Positions 39,310 to 48,212 of a stretch of 64,000 bases of DNA are shown piece by piece (positions within the stretch are counted from its first letter, which is position 1; every line of letters begins with the position of its first letter). The DNA comes from Limosilactobacillus caecicola (lineage in GTDB: Bacteria; Bacillota; Bacilli; Lactobacillales; Lactobacillaceae), in the NCBI RefSeq assembly GCF_943192935.1, contig NZ_CALPCI010000003.1:62001-126000 (forward strand), in the 5' to 3' direction. The translations under genes and the position numbers were made by a program. Below the pieces are notes generated by a model that saw only the letters and a list, made by a program, of their open reading frames with translations, was not told the DNA's origin and made no database searches.

Positions 39310-39407
39310 AATCGGCTCAGATTGTTGATTTACTCCCGTTGGTTGGCTATGCTTAATATATAGTATTTTAGCCTTGTCGTTACCGACTGTTCGAAAGAAG
39401 GAAAATC

Positions 39408-40259
39408 ATGACAACTATCCAAGACAATTATTTAACCCTTGCTGACGGGCAGAAAATGCCTCAACAAGGGTTCGGAGTTTATAAATTAACTGACTCAGCA
39501 ACCTTTACCCAAACGATTCAGGACGCCTACGAAGATGGTTATCGATTATTTGATACTGCTCAAATGTACGGCAATGAAGCTGACCTTGGCAAGGCCCTAA
39601 AATCCCTCAGCGTTGACCGGGATGACTATTTCATCACTACCAAGGTGGCCGAAAGCAACCAAGGCTATCAAAAGGCCATCGATTCAGTTAAGGAATCCTT
39701 GCAAAAACTACAACTTGACTATGTCAACTTATTGCTAGTTCATTGGCCAATCAATGGTCCTTTCTTTGAGACCTGGCGAGCCTTTGAGGAGATGAAAAAA
39801 GAAGGACTCACCAAATCAATTGGAGTCAGCAACTATGGGATGGTACACTTACAATACCTCGCTACCCAAGCCTCAGAAATGCCGGTTGTTGACCAGTTGG
39901 AATGCCACCCGTGGCTCTCTGAAAAACCAATGATCAAATTTAACAATGATCACCACATTGTGACCCAGGCTTGGGCACCGCTCGGTCGTGGCCGTATTTT
40001 TGAAGAACCAATCTTACAAGAAATCGCCAACAAGCACGTTAAATCTGCTGCGCAAATCATCTTACGTTGGCACCTGCAAAATGGAATTTCCTTTATTCCA
40101 AAATCTGCCCATGCACAACGAATCAAGGAAAATGCCGCTATTTACGACTTTGCATTAACTCCTGAAGAAATGGCTCAAATTGACTCTATTAATAAAAACC
40201 TGCGGATCAGCCAGGAGCCAGAACTCGTTTACGAATTCAACCAGCAATATCCACACTAA
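39408..40259 (+). CDS. Aldo/keto reductase
   Basis: 283 residues, (beta/alpha)8 NADPH-dependent carbonyl reductase. Catalytic Asp and Tyr in DTAQMYGNEADLGKAL, Lys in FITTKVAE, His in LLVHWPIN; C-terminal cofactor segment SFIPKSAHAQRIKEN. Resembles 2,5-diketo-D-gluconate reductase-type enzymes, though physiological substrate cannot be told. AAGGAAA precedes the ATG. Confidence 0.93.
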   Translation: MTTIQDNYLTLADGQKMPQQGFGVYKLTDSATFTQTIQDAYEDGYRLFDTAQMYGNEADLGKALKSLSVDRDDYFITTKVAESNQGYQKAIDSVKESLQKLQLDYVNLLLVHWPINGPFFETWRAFEEMKKEGLTKSIGVSNYGMVHLQYLATQASEMPVVDQLECHPWLSEKPMIKFNNDHHIVTQAWAPLGRGRIFEEPILQEIANKHVKSAAQIILRWHLQNGISFIPKSAHAQRIKENAAIYDFALTPEEMAQIDSINKNLRISQEPELVYEFNQQYPH

Positions 40260-40296
40260 AGTTACAAAGCTTAAAACTTTGGCAAGATTATTGACG

Positions 40297-40322
40297 CCCC
40301 ACCACTAAGTGGGGTATTTTTA
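40297..40322 (+). terminator. Terminator of the aldo/keto reductase gene
   Basis: CCCCAC (40297-40302) pairs with GTGGGG (40309-40314), followed by a T-rich stretch. Confidence 0.7.
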
Positions 40323-40354
40323 TCTACAAATTCTCTTAACTGGGATGTGATTAT

Positions 40355-41056
40355 ATTAAATTACGCAATCTTTTTAGATCCCTGTTTCTCTACCTAATCG
40401 TATTTGGCGGGTTCATGTGGTTCTATTCCAATAACCATCAATTCCGGCGGCAAACGGATAATGGCATCGCTTATCTACAAGCGACAGTTAAAGAAGTTAG
40501 TGATCAATTTAGCGGTAAAGCCTCGACAAGCAGTTCTTCAAATCAGGCTGCCAACCAACAATCCACGGTTAATAGCCAAACGGATAAAATTGATGGTCGT
40601 TGGACCAAACGAACCGCAACGATTTACATCAAGATGGATAACGCCACTTTACAACAGGCAATGGAAGAAGCTGTTACTGCTTGGAACAATACTGGTGCCT
40701 TTAAATTTACAATTGTTCACACTCGCAAAAACGCTGACATCGTTGCCACCAGTTCTAACAATGGTGGTGATCAAGCCGCTGGTTTAGCGCAAATGAACGA
40801 AAACACAGTAACTGGCTACTTTATTGATGGTCATATTTATCTCAACAAGGCCTACTTATTGAACCCTAGTTACGGCTATACCCACGAGCGAATCGTCAAT
40901 ACGGCTGAACATGAACTCGGTCACGCCATTGGCCTCAGTCACAATAGTGGTCAATCGGTTATGCAGTCATCTGGTTCATTCTTCTCGATTCAAAACACTG
41001 ACGTGCAAGCCGTTAATAACATCTATAATAAAAATTCCGCTAAACAAAGTAGCTAA
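40355..41056 (+). CDS. Matrixin-like (metzincin) zinc metalloprotease, membrane-anchored
   Basis: Zinc site HELGHAIGLSH (His166, Glu167, His170, His176 counted from the ATG at 40415) followed by the Met-turn SVM: the metzincin pattern of M10A. The first ATG (40415) falls inside the anchor; the 20 codons before it, open in frame, read KLRNLFRSLFLYLIVFGGF, a basic plus hydrophobic membrane anchor. No ATG, GTG or TTG precedes those codons before an in-frame stop, so I place the start at ATT 40355 as the best guess. A Ser/Gln-rich linker follows the anchor. Surface-attached proteolysis is likely. Confidence 0.8.
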   Translation: MKLRNLFRSLFLYLIVFGGFMWFYSNNHQFRRQTDNGIAYLQATVKEVSDQFSGKASTSSSSNQAANQQSTVNSQTDKIDGRWTKRTATIYIKMDNATLQQAMEEAVTAWNNTGAFKFTIVHTRKNADIVATSSNNGGDQAAGLAQMNENTVTGYFIDGHIYLNKAYLLNPSYGYTHERIVNTAEHELGHAIGLSHNSGQSVMQSSGSFFSIQNTDVQAVNNIYNKNSAKQSS

Positions 41057-41058
41057 TC

Positions 41059-41101
41059 AAAAAGCGGTCAGTTCCCGATTTTCGGAAACTGACCGTTTTA
41101 C
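41059..41101 (+). terminator. Terminator of the metalloprotease gene
   Basis: AAGCGGTCAGTT pairs with AACTGACCGTTTT with a small internal mismatch and TTTT loop; overlaps the 3' end of the convergent small gene. Confidence 0.85.
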
Positions 41102-41307
41102 TTTCTATTCATCATCAACAAAATTAACAGCAGAATTAGCAGGCACAAACAATAGCCAACCGCTAACCAGGCAATAATTCGAACAAAGGGCAGCGGCTGC
41201 CACTCACCAATGATTTGCAGAACAATTGCCAAGACAAACCACACCACTAAGCGATTTTGCACCTGATGAATTAAAGGCCTTAAGTTACCTTTCATTGGCG
41301 TTTTCAT
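41098..41307 (-). CDS. Small two-helix membrane protein, hypothetical
   Basis: 69 residues: basic N-terminus, helix at about 20-33 (LVVWFVLAIVLQIIG), then a longer hydrophobic helix at about 41-65 and a basic end (MMNRK). No strong ribosome site precedes the ATG, though it is 27 bases after the fructokinase stop on the same strand and could be read through. No family recognised. Confidence 0.55.
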   Translation of the reverse strand: MKTPMKGNLRPLIHQVQNRLVVWFVLAIVLQIIGEWQPLPFVRIIAWLAVGYCLCLLILLLILLMMNRK

Positions 41308-41312
41308 TTAAT

Positions 41313-41358
41313 TAGCTTTCAAAATTCTTTAATGCTAGCTTTCAAAATTCTTTAATGC
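41313..41358. repeat. 23-bp perfect tandem duplication at the fructokinase 3' end
   Basis: Positions 41313-41335 and 41336-41358 are identical. The duplication covers the last codons and the stop region of the fructokinase gene, so the second copy now lies downstream of the stop. Confidence 0.95.
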
Positions 41359-42210
41359 TAACGCAAAGTTGCCGACGGTAGCAGAACTATTATTTTCGGC
41401 CAATGGCATTGTGATGTACCTTTCCAAAGGTCCACAATCTACATAGTTGTTCATCAATTTAGCAAATTCACGACGAACTTTCTTTAAGAATTCCTCGCTG
41501 GTTACCCCACCACCAAAAATAATTTTATCAGGGCGTAACATTAGCGTAGTGTCCAACGCCGCTTGTGCAACGTAATAGGCCATGATGTCCCAAACGGGAT
41601 CAGTTAGCGGAACTACCCGGCCACTCTTTCCAAGCCGTGCATCAAAAGTTGGTCCTGAAACCAGGCCTTCCAAGCAATCACCATGATATGGACAAATACC
41701 TTTAAAGTCGAGATCATCAGGATGCCGCTTGACCCGAATATGCCCCATTTCTGGATGACCCATACTACCAATGAATTTACCATCAACTACCACACCGGCA
41801 CCCACTCCGGTCCCAATGGTGTAGTAAACTAACGAGTCCAACTTTTGATTGAATAAGGTTGACAAAACATACTCCCCAAACGCCGAACCATTAACGTCAG
41901 TAGTCCAAAAAATGGGAATATTCAAAGCCTTTTCAAGGGTACCAACCACGTCCGTGTTACTCCACCCCTTCTTTGGAGTATCAGTGATATAGCCGTACTT
42001 AGGAGAATTATGCCGAATTTCAATTGGACCAAATGACGCCACTGACAGCGATTTTAATTCTGGATACTGTTTAAAATAATCAATCGACCTCTGTAAAGTC
42101 TCCTCTGGCGTCGTCGTTGGAAAAACTTTTAAGTCTTGAATCTGATAATCTTCATTTCCCACGGCACAGACAAACTTAGTACCGCCACCTTCAATACTAC
42201 CTAGTAACAT
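41335..42210 (-). CDS. scrK: Fructokinase (ROK family)
   Basis: 291 residues. ATP motif SIEGGGTKFVCAVGN at the N-terminus, catalytic Asp in TTDVNGSAFGEY, and the ROK zinc motif in GHIRVKRHPDDLDFKGICPYHGDCLEGL (one His and three Cys region). Phosphorylates fructose to fructose-6-phosphate, the substrate of Pgi encoded just upstream. ATG 42210 has GAGGTG; a GTG three codons earlier is not used. A cre site precedes it, so catabolite control is likely. Confidence 0.92.
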   Translation of the reverse strand: MLLGSIEGGGTKFVCAVGNEDYQIQDLKVFPTTTPEETLQRSIDYFKQYPELKSLSVASFGPIEIRHNSPKYGYITDTPKKGWSNTDVVGTLEKALNIPIFWTTDVNGSAFGEYVLSTLFNQKLDSLVYYTIGTGVGAGVVVDGKFIGSMGHPEMGHIRVKRHPDDLDFKGICPYHGDCLEGLVSGPTFDARLGKSGRVVPLTDPVWDIMAYYVAQAALDTTLMLRPDKIIFGGGVTSEEFLKKVRREFAKLMNNYVDCGPLERYITMPLAENNSSATVGNFALALKNFES

Positions 42211-42226
42211 TACTAACACCTCTATT

Positions 42227-42240
42227 TGTAATCGTTTTCA
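42227..42240 (-). promoter_or_regulatory. CcpA catabolite-responsive element (cre) of fructokinase
   Basis: TGAAAACGATTACA on the minus strand fits cre consensus TGWAANCGNTNWCA at every defined position. It lies 17 bases before the start codon, consistent with repression. Confidence 0.75.
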
Positions 42241-42293
42241 CCAACATTATCGCAGCTTCAGCTCTTATTGGCAACCGTTTACCAAAATTTCGC

Positions 42294-42332
42294 AAAAAAA
42301 GTGTCGTACAGCTCGATGAGTCTGCACGACAC
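42294..42332 (-). terminator. Terminator of pgi
   Basis: GTGTCGT..ACGACAC outer stem with partial inner pairing; seven T follow on the minus strand. Confidence 0.75.
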
Positions 42333-42350
42333 AAAGTATTGACAGCTAAA

Positions 42351-43709
42351 TTATTGATTATCAGCCATTTCTTGACGAAGCTTGTCACCAATTTCTTCAT
42401 AGCCAGGCTTGCCAAGCAAGCCAAACATGTTAGTCTTATATGCTTCAACACCTGGTTGGTTAAATGGGTTAATTCCGTTCAAGTATCCGGAAATCGCAAT
42501 GGCAACTTCAAAGAAGTAAATTAGGTACCCAAGGGTATATTCATCTTCCTTGTCAATGTGCACCGTCATCACTGGCACACCACCAGTAGTGTGGGCAGCA
42601 ACCACCGCTTCATAAGCCTTGGTGTTAACCCAGTCCATGTTCTTACCTTGCAAGTATTCCAATCCATCAAGATTACTCTTGGCATCTGGAATCGTCATAT
42701 CGTGGTTTGGTTCATCTAATTTAACAACGGTTTCCATCAAGAAGCGCCGGCCTTCTTGAATGTATTGACCGAGTGAGTGCAAGTCAGTCGTAAAGTTGGC
42801 ACTAGATGGATAAATTCCCTTTTGGTCCTTTCCTTCAGATTCACCAGCTAGTTGCTTCCACCATTCTGCCAGCATGGTCATATTCGGTTCGTAGTTTTCC
42901 AGAAGTTCAGTTTCGTAACCCTTCCGGTAAAGGATGTTCCGGTAAGCAGCATATTGATAAGCTTCATTCTTAGTTAAATCAGGATCCGTATAGGTGTGTT
43001 CAGCCGCTGCGGCCCCTTCCATCAACTTATCAATATCGGCTCCAGAAGCAGCGATTGGTAATAGACCAACTGCACTCAACACTGAGTAACGGCCACCGAC
43101 ACCGTCAGGAATCACGAAGGTTTCCCAACCAGCATCGTCTGCTTCGCTCTTTAAGGCGCCACGCTTGGCATCGGTAGTAGCGTAAATCCGTTGATTGGCT
43201 TCTTCTTCACCATACTTATCAATCAACTTTTGCTTAAAGATTCGGAAAGCGATTGATGGTTCAGTCGTTGTTCCTGACTTTGAAATGACGTTCACGGAGA
43301 AGTCACGGTCACCGATTAATTGAATCAAATCATAAACATATGAAGAGCTCAAGGAATTACCGGCAAAGAGCACTAATGGTGCCTTCCGGTCTGCGGCAGA
43401 TTGTGCTTGATAAAAGCTATTGTGTAAGAAATCAATGGCCATCCGCGCACCTAAGTAGGAACCGCCAATTCCAATTACGACCAAAATATCAGAATCGTCT
43501 TTGATCTTGTCGGCAGCTTTTTTGATCCGCGCAAATTCTTCCTTATCGTAGTCACTTGGCAAATGTAGCCAATCACGGAAATCAGCGCCAGCACCGGTTC
43601 CATTCCGGAGCTCAGCATCTGCTGCATTCACCATTGCTTGCATTTCTCCGAGTTCATTTTCGTGAACAAACTTCTTTAAAGCACTACTATCAAATGAAAC
43701 ATGTGCCAT
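42351..43709 (-). CDS. pgi: Glucose-6-phosphate isomerase
   Basis: 452 residues, interconverts glucose-6-phosphate and fructose-6-phosphate. Signatures [20 protein letters not shown] (the sugar-phosphate SKS..T loop) and catalytic Glu in [13 protein letters not shown]. In a heterofermenter it links fructose entry to the phosphoketolase pathway. AAAGAGG before ATG. Confidence 0.97.
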   Translation of the reverse strand: MAHVSFDSSALKKFVHENELGEMQAMVNAADAELRNGTGAGADFRDWLHLPSDYDKEEFARIKKAADKIKDDSDILVVIGIGGSYLGARMAIDFLHNSFYQAQSAADRKAPLVLFAGNSLSSSYVYDLIQLIGDRDFSVNVISKSGTTTEPSIAFRIFKQKLIDKYGEEEANQRIYATTDAKRGALKSEADDAGWETFVIPDGVGGRYSVLSAVGLLPIAASGADIDKLMEGAAAAEHTYTDPDLTKNEAYQYAAYRNILYRKGYETELLENYEPNMTMLAEWWKQLAGESEGKDQKGIYPSSANFTTDLHSLGQYIQEGRRFLMETVVKLDEPNHDMTIPDAKSNLDGLEYLQGKNMDWVNTKAYEAVVAAHTTGGVPVMTVHIDKEDEYTLGYLIYFFEVAIAISGYLNGINPFNQPGVEAYKTNMFGLLGKPGYEEIGDKLRQEMADNQ

Positions 43710-43898
43710 TTAGATAACCTCTTTCTGATAAATCAATTTTTTCTTCACACTCCAAATCATATCTGTTTATGAATGCCTTTTCAATATCTAAAATTAAAAA
43801 ACACGAATTATTCTGATTTTCTTTACGATTACGCTTATTTCTTCAGATTGTTAATCATGCTATACTAATAGGCACGAGTAAATTTGTGAGGAAAAAAG

Positions 43899-44780
43899 AT
43901 GATCTTAAAAATAGTTCTGGGCCTGGTCCTAGTTTGTATCTTATGGTTAGCATATGAAATCATTCGCCACGCCAAATCCGATCCTACAAGCCGGGTCTTC
44001 AAATTTAATGTGGTTGGTTTCCTGATTGGGGTAGTTACTGACTTTGGTGATACCTTAGGAATCGGGAGTTTTGGAACCACGCCACCGCTCTACCGGCTGA
44101 CCCATTACATGCCCGATGAACGCTACTTGCCTGGTACCCTGAATGCCATCCAAGCCATCCCAACCATGATGGAATCGTTCTTCTTTATTACCGCAGTCCC
44201 GGTCGAGCTGCCAACCCTCATTCCCATGGTAGTCGCTGCGGTACTGGGCTCTTACGCCGGAAGTCGCGTCGTGGCACGTTGGGAAACCACTATTATCCAA
44301 AAAGTGATGGCGATCGCCCTGACCATCACCTCACTATTAATGTTAGCAAACAAAATGGGGTGGATTGGCCTGCTTGCGACTCATAATAATTCATACGGCC
44401 TGCATGGTTGGCTACTCGTGATTGGCATTGTTGGTAACTTTATCTTTGGGATTTTGATGTCAGCGGGGGTCGGTCTGTATGCCCCATGTATGGTTTTAGT
44501 CTACCTTCTCGGGATGAAGCCAATTGCAGCGTTTCCAATTATGATGCTCTCCTGTGCACTATTAATGCCGGCTGCTAGCTACAATTTTATTCGCGAAGAC
44601 CGGGTATCTTACCGTGGTGTTTTTGGTTTCATCATCGGGGGAATCCTTGGTGTTTACGTTGCAGCAACATTCGTCAAAAGTTTGCCAATGCATATCCTGA
44701 CCTGGTTGATCGTCGCGGTTTGTTTGTGGACAGCTTACCAACTTTACCGTTCCGCCAAAATTACCCAAAAACAAATTTAG
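43899..44780 (+). CDS. TauE/SafE family membrane transporter
   Basis: 293 residues with about eight hydrophobic helices, two related halves (LIGVVTDFGDTLGIGSFGTTP; IFGILMSAGVGLYAPCMVLVYLLGM) as in the TauE/SafE family of putative sulfonate or sulfite exporters. ATG with GAGGAAA upstream. Substrate not deducible. The intergenic repeat begins 10 bases after its stop. Confidence 0.85.
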   Translation: MILKIVLGLVLVCILWLAYEIIRHAKSDPTSRVFKFNVVGFLIGVVTDFGDTLGIGSFGTTPPLYRLTHYMPDERYLPGTLNAIQAIPTMMESFFFITAVPVELPTLIPMVVAAVLGSYAGSRVVARWETTIIQKVMAIALTITSLLMLANKMGWIGLLATHNNSYGLHGWLLVIGIVGNFIFGILMSAGVGLYAPCMVLVYLLGMKPIAAFPIMMLSCALLMPAASYNFIREDRVSYRGVFGFIIGGILGVYVAATFVKSLPMHILTWLIVAVCLWTAYQLYRSAKITQKQI

Positions 44781-44790
44781 AAACAATCAA

Positions 44791-44938
44791 GGGGCTGTGA
44801 CATAACCCCTCTAACCTAGCTGTAATACGAACAACGCAGTACAACAATAGGGCTCCAACATCCGGTAAAACCGAATGCTGGAGCCCTATTGTTGCTTTCC
44901 CGCAAGGGGAGGACTAGCTACGCCCCCTCTTTTTTACG
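44791..44938 (+). repeat. Dispersed intergenic hairpin repeat, copy 1
   Basis: The segment 44791-44909 is closely similar to the reverse complement of 57464-57580. Core: arms CAACAATAGGGCTCCA (44842-44857) and TGGAGCCCTATTGTTG (44879-44894) are perfectly complementary and continue inward imperfectly. After the core come CCCGCAAGGG and a GGGG...CCCC stem followed by six T, resembling a terminator. It lies directly downstream of the TauE/SafE gene in the same relative orientation as copy 2 to glmM. Confidence 0.9.
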
Positions 44939-44944
44939 TATATC

Positions 44945-45805
44945 TTAAGCAAACACAGTGGCAACGGCACCAATCACAACTAATACTAAACCAATCATCG
45001 TGTAACGCATTTCAAATGATGACTTGCTTTCGTGCAGGAAGTAAATACCACCAAGCGTCGAGATGATGACGTTCATTTGGCTAAAGATAAATGCAACCGT
45101 GATTCCAATTGCCCGAGCACCAAAGATGTAGCTAAGTCCGGCAACACCCCACAACAATCCAGACAGGATGTTAGCATACTGACCACGTTGCTTAAATACC
45201 TTTGGCCCCTCTGTAATAAGTTGGTAAATTGTGACCCCAATCAAGATTCCCATTGTTTCTGGCAAATAAATGGCGATTGAATCCGTGTGGGCCAAAACCG
45301 GAAATTGTGGAAAGGCAGAATAGATCACATAACCAATCGTCGTCAGCAGCAAAAAGATCACGTCCTTAGCAGTGACTGACTTGCCAGATGACCGATCAGT
45401 AATCGAGGTCAACATCGCCCCAACGACAACGAAGGCTAAGGCAATGAAACCAATCGCGATTTCTTTAGTACCCCGCCATTCATGAAAGATGCAAACACCA
45501 ACTAGTGTATTACCAATCAATTGGAAAGCCGTGGAAAGCGGCATGGTGTTGGAAACCCCAATTTTCTTCATGGAAGCAAATTGGCCAAACTGACCGATAG
45601 ACCAGCAAGCCCCAGATACAATGGCAACAATAAATGGTACTAGATCAATGGATGGACGCATGAGTAGCATGCTAATAACTGAAACAATCAATGCCCCCAA
45701 TCCAATACCAAAGACTTGATTACTGGACGAGCCTCCAACCTTGGTCGAAATTAGTGGCATGATCCCCCAGCAAACAGCTGGAATTAAGGCAATTAAGTAT
45801 CCCAT
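44945..45805 (-). CDS. GRP-family sugar uptake protein (GlcU/RbsU-like)
   Basis: 286 residues, ten short hydrophobic helices, drug/metabolite superfamily. MGYLIALIPAVCWGIMPLISTKVGG and GIALAFVVVGAMLTS-like region are characteristic of glucose/ribose porters. Proton-coupled, PEP-independent sugar uptake suits a heterofermenter. GGGAG precedes the ATG. Promoter and cre-like sequence overlap upstream. Confidence 0.88.
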   Translation of the reverse strand: MGYLIALIPAVCWGIMPLISTKVGGSSSNQVFGIGLGALIVSVISMLLMRPSIDLVPFIVAIVSGACWSIGQFGQFASMKKIGVSNTMPLSTAFQLIGNTLVGVCIFHEWRGTKEIAIGFIALAFVVVGAMLTSITDRSSGKSVTAKDVIFLLLTTIGYVIYSAFPQFPVLAHTDSIAIYLPETMGILIGVTIYQLITEGPKVFKQRGQYANILSGLLWGVAGLSYIFGARAIGITVAFIFSQMNVIISTLGGIYFLHESKSSFEMRYTMIGLVLVVIGAVATVFA

Positions 45806-45846
45806 AGTTCATTCAACTCCCGTTTCTCAAATTAAATAACTGTTTT

Positions 45847-45884
45847 AGGATACAATGAAAGCGCTCAATTGACAAGCGCTTTCA
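45847..45884 (-). promoter_or_regulatory. Promoter of the sugar transporter with overlapping cre-like palindrome
   Basis: Minus strand TTGTCA (45870-45875), 17-base spacer, TATCCT (45847-45852). The palindrome TGAAAGCGCT...AGCGCTTTCA spans 45856-45884 and covers the -35 box and spacer. TGAAAGCGCTCAAT is a 12-of-14 match to cre. The hairpin could also terminate the histidine kinase transcript, but it lacks a good T-run. Confidence 0.55.
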
Positions 45885-45890
45885 TAAAAT

Positions 45891-47369
45891 TTATTCAGTT
45901 TTTTGATGATCAGTTGACCGATCAGGGAAAAAGATGGTGAAAGTCGTACCGTGGTTGACTTTACTCTTCACCGTGATTTTTCCGTTATGCAATCTGACTA
46001 ATTGACGAACGAGTGACAAACCAATTCCAGACTCACCATATTGGGTATTCATCCGTGAACGATCCGCTTTATAGAATCGTTGCCAAATATTTTTTAATTG
46101 CTCATCACTCATCCCAATCCCATTATCGGTTACTGAAAATTGGGCTCCCTTTGGAAGACGTTCACCAGTAACCTTAATGGTACCATTTTTAGTAAATTGA
46201 ATGGCGTTTTGAATGATGTTAAACATGATTTGGACAAAGCGGTCCATGTCCGCATAGGTCCGGAGGGGGTGCGGTGATTTCACAATAATCTCGTCACCCT
46301 GTTCTTTAGCATTTGGTTCCAACTGGTCCTTTAAATTCCCCAGAACTTCACTAGCATCAAAGATTTGACGATCCATCCGAATTTGGTTAGTTCGGATCTT
46401 TTCATAGTTCAAATTATCATTGACCAACCGAATTAAGCGCTTAGTATCTTTTTGCATTAATTCGATACTGTGTTGGCGATCCTCTTCAGGAATTGCGTCA
46501 AAAGCCAATCCCTCGAGTAGACCATTGATGGTCGTCAAAGGGGTCCGCATTTCGTGGGCGGCGTCTGCCAAAAATTCTTTGCGCCGTTCCTCTTGAGCCT
46601 TGATTTCCTCTTGTGAAGCCTGCAGGGAATCTGTCATCTTATTAAAACTATCACTGAGTTCATCTAATTCATCTCGATGGCCAGTTTGTAAGTGAATATC
46701 ATAATTCCCTTCAGCAATTTCGTTCGCCGCATTCTTCATCTTATCAATCCGTTTCTTGAGTGACTGGGCAAACAAGAAACTAATCGTCAAGGCCACAATA
46801 AAAGCTGCCGCAAAGGCAATCAACATCTGTTGGAAAATATGTTCATAAATTTGCCGCGCTGTTGATGAAAAGGTACTGATGTTCACCACCGCCACCAATT
46901 TATGGTTAAAAAAGTACGGCTTGATGATCCCAATCATCTGCGGAATCGGCATATTCTGGTGATTTTTCTGTAATACTTGGGTATTCGGGTAGGCAATCCG
47001 CTTCTTAATCATCTTACCCTGTCGTAATTTTTTCCAATCCGCCTTACTGATTTGCGCCGTATAACCCTGACTATTGTCATACCGGGTCTGCCCCTTAGCA
47101 TCCAACACCGCAAAGTAGACGTGCTGACGTGATAACAATTTCGACTTCGAATCAATGGCTTGCTGTTGAAAGCCGACAATTTGATTCGTTTTTTTATTAA
47201 TAATAACTTCATCGTCTTGGATTAAGCTATCTGCATACTGTCCCAATTGAAACCAAGTTTGATGATACATTGTTTGATCCGTGACCCGAACAAAGGAAAT
47301 CACCAAGATCGTTCCCAGGACGACAATCACTGTCACGTAGCCCAGAATTTGCCGCCAAATTAGTTTCAT
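45891..47369 (-). CDS. Sensor histidine kinase, HAMP-containing
   Basis: 492 residues: helix 1 (about 8-28), extracytoplasmic sensor domain to about 180, helix 2 (181-201), HAMP (to about 255), HisKA with His272 in FLADAAHEMRTPLTTI, and ATPase N box NIIQNAIQFT plus G boxes VTDNGIGM and GESGIGLSL. Located three bases after its response regulator. The sensed signal is unknown. Confidence 0.93.
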   Translation of the reverse strand: MKLIWRQILGYVTVIVVLGTILVISFVRVTDQTMYHQTWFQLGQYADSLIQDDEVIINKKTNQIVGFQQQAIDSKSKLLSRQHVYFAVLDAKGQTRYDNSQGYTAQISKADWKKLRQGKMIKKRIAYPNTQVLQKNHQNMPIPQMIGIIKPYFFNHKLVAVVNISTFSSTARQIYEHIFQQMLIAFAAAFIVALTISFLFAQSLKKRIDKMKNAANEIAEGNYDIHLQTGHRDELDELSDSFNKMTDSLQASQEEIKAQEERRKEFLADAAHEMRTPLTTINGLLEGLAFDAIPEEDRQHSIELMQKDTKRLIRLVNDNLNYEKIRTNQIRMDRQIFDASEVLGNLKDQLEPNAKEQGDEIIVKSPHPLRTYADMDRFVQIMFNIIQNAIQFTKNGTIKVTGERLPKGAQFSVTDNGIGMSDEQLKNIWQRFYKADRSRMNTQYGESGIGLSLVRQLVRLHNGKITVKSKVNHGTTFTIFFPDRSTDHQKTE

Positions 47370-47371
47370 TG

Positions 47372-48088
47372 CTATTGGACCTCACTATCATCAAACTTGT
47401 AACCAACGCCCCACACCGTTTGAATCACTTTGGGTCCGACCTGTTCAATCTTTTGACGGAGCTTTTTGATGTGCGCATCGACCGTTCGTTCATCACCGTA
47501 ATATTCGTAATTCCATACCAATTGTAGTAATTGTTCACGACTAAAGACCTGCTTGGGCTTGGAAGCCAACGTTTTGAGCAGGTCAAATTCCTTCGGTGTT
47601 AAATCTTTGATTGGCTGGTCATTTAAGTACGCTTCGCGCGTCTTGGTATTTAATTTAAAGTGGGCAGTTCGAATATCGAAGTCATCGGCCGCATCATTAG
47701 TAGCTGCCTGAGGAGCCCCCATCTGGGAACGACGGTGTAAGGCCTTAATTCGGGCAATTAAGGTCAATGGACTAAATGGCTTCGTGACATAATCATCCGC
47801 CCCCATTTCAAGTCCTAAAACTTGGTCACTTTCCGAATCACGCGCGGTCAGCATAATCATCGGGATGGTTGGCGAAACGCGGCGGATTTCCGCGGCCACC
47901 TGCATACCATCCATTTTCGGTAAATTGAGATCCAGTAATACTAAATCGTAATCTTGGCCTTCATCCTTAAACACTTCGACAGCTTGTTCCCCATCATATG
48001 CGAACTCGACATCCCATTGTTCCTTTTTAAAAAACATCGACATCATTTCGCATACCGAGCGATTGTCTTCCACCATTAAAATTTTCAC
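47372..48088 (-). CDS. OmpR-family response regulator
   Basis: 238 residues. Receiver with acidic pocket VEDN, phospho-acceptor Asp53 in LVLLDLNLPKMDG and Lys in VTKPFSP; a winged-helix DNA-binding domain from about 135 (LTPKEFDLLKTLASKPKQVFSREQLL). Start is GTG at 48088 with GGGGG upstream. Partner of the kinase gene downstream. Confidence 0.94.
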   Translation of the reverse strand: MKILMVEDNRSVCEMMSMFFKKEQWDVEFAYDGEQAVEVFKDEGQDYDLVLLDLNLPKMDGMQVAAEIRRVSPTIPMIMLTARDSESDQVLGLEMGADDYVTKPFSPLTLIARIKALHRRSQMGAPQAATNDAADDFDIRTAHFKLNTKTREAYLNDQPIKDLTPKEFDLLKTLASKPKQVFSREQLLQLVWNYEYYGDERTVDAHIKKLRQKIEQVGPKVIQTVWGVGYKFDDSEVQ

Positions 48089-48168
48089 GATGCAACCCCC
48101 GTTTTTAAGTATTTGTTTCTACCTTATAATTATTTTTCAACAAAGTCTATGAAGATTTTTTGAAATTT

Positions 48169-48197
48169 TTGAAATTTGACAAGATTATTGGTATAAT
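48169..48197 (+). promoter_or_regulatory. Promoter of tmRNA
   Basis: TTGAAA (48169-48174), 17 bases, consensus TATAAT (48192-48197), about 15 bases before the mature 5' end. Confidence 0.8.
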
Positions 48198-48212
48198 ATT
48201 TCTACATGTTTT

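Noticed and set aside
40291-40319. TTGACG-N17-TATTTT as a promoter for the metalloprotease gene
   Set aside because: It coincides with the terminator hairpin of the preceding gene and the -10 is poor; could be chance.
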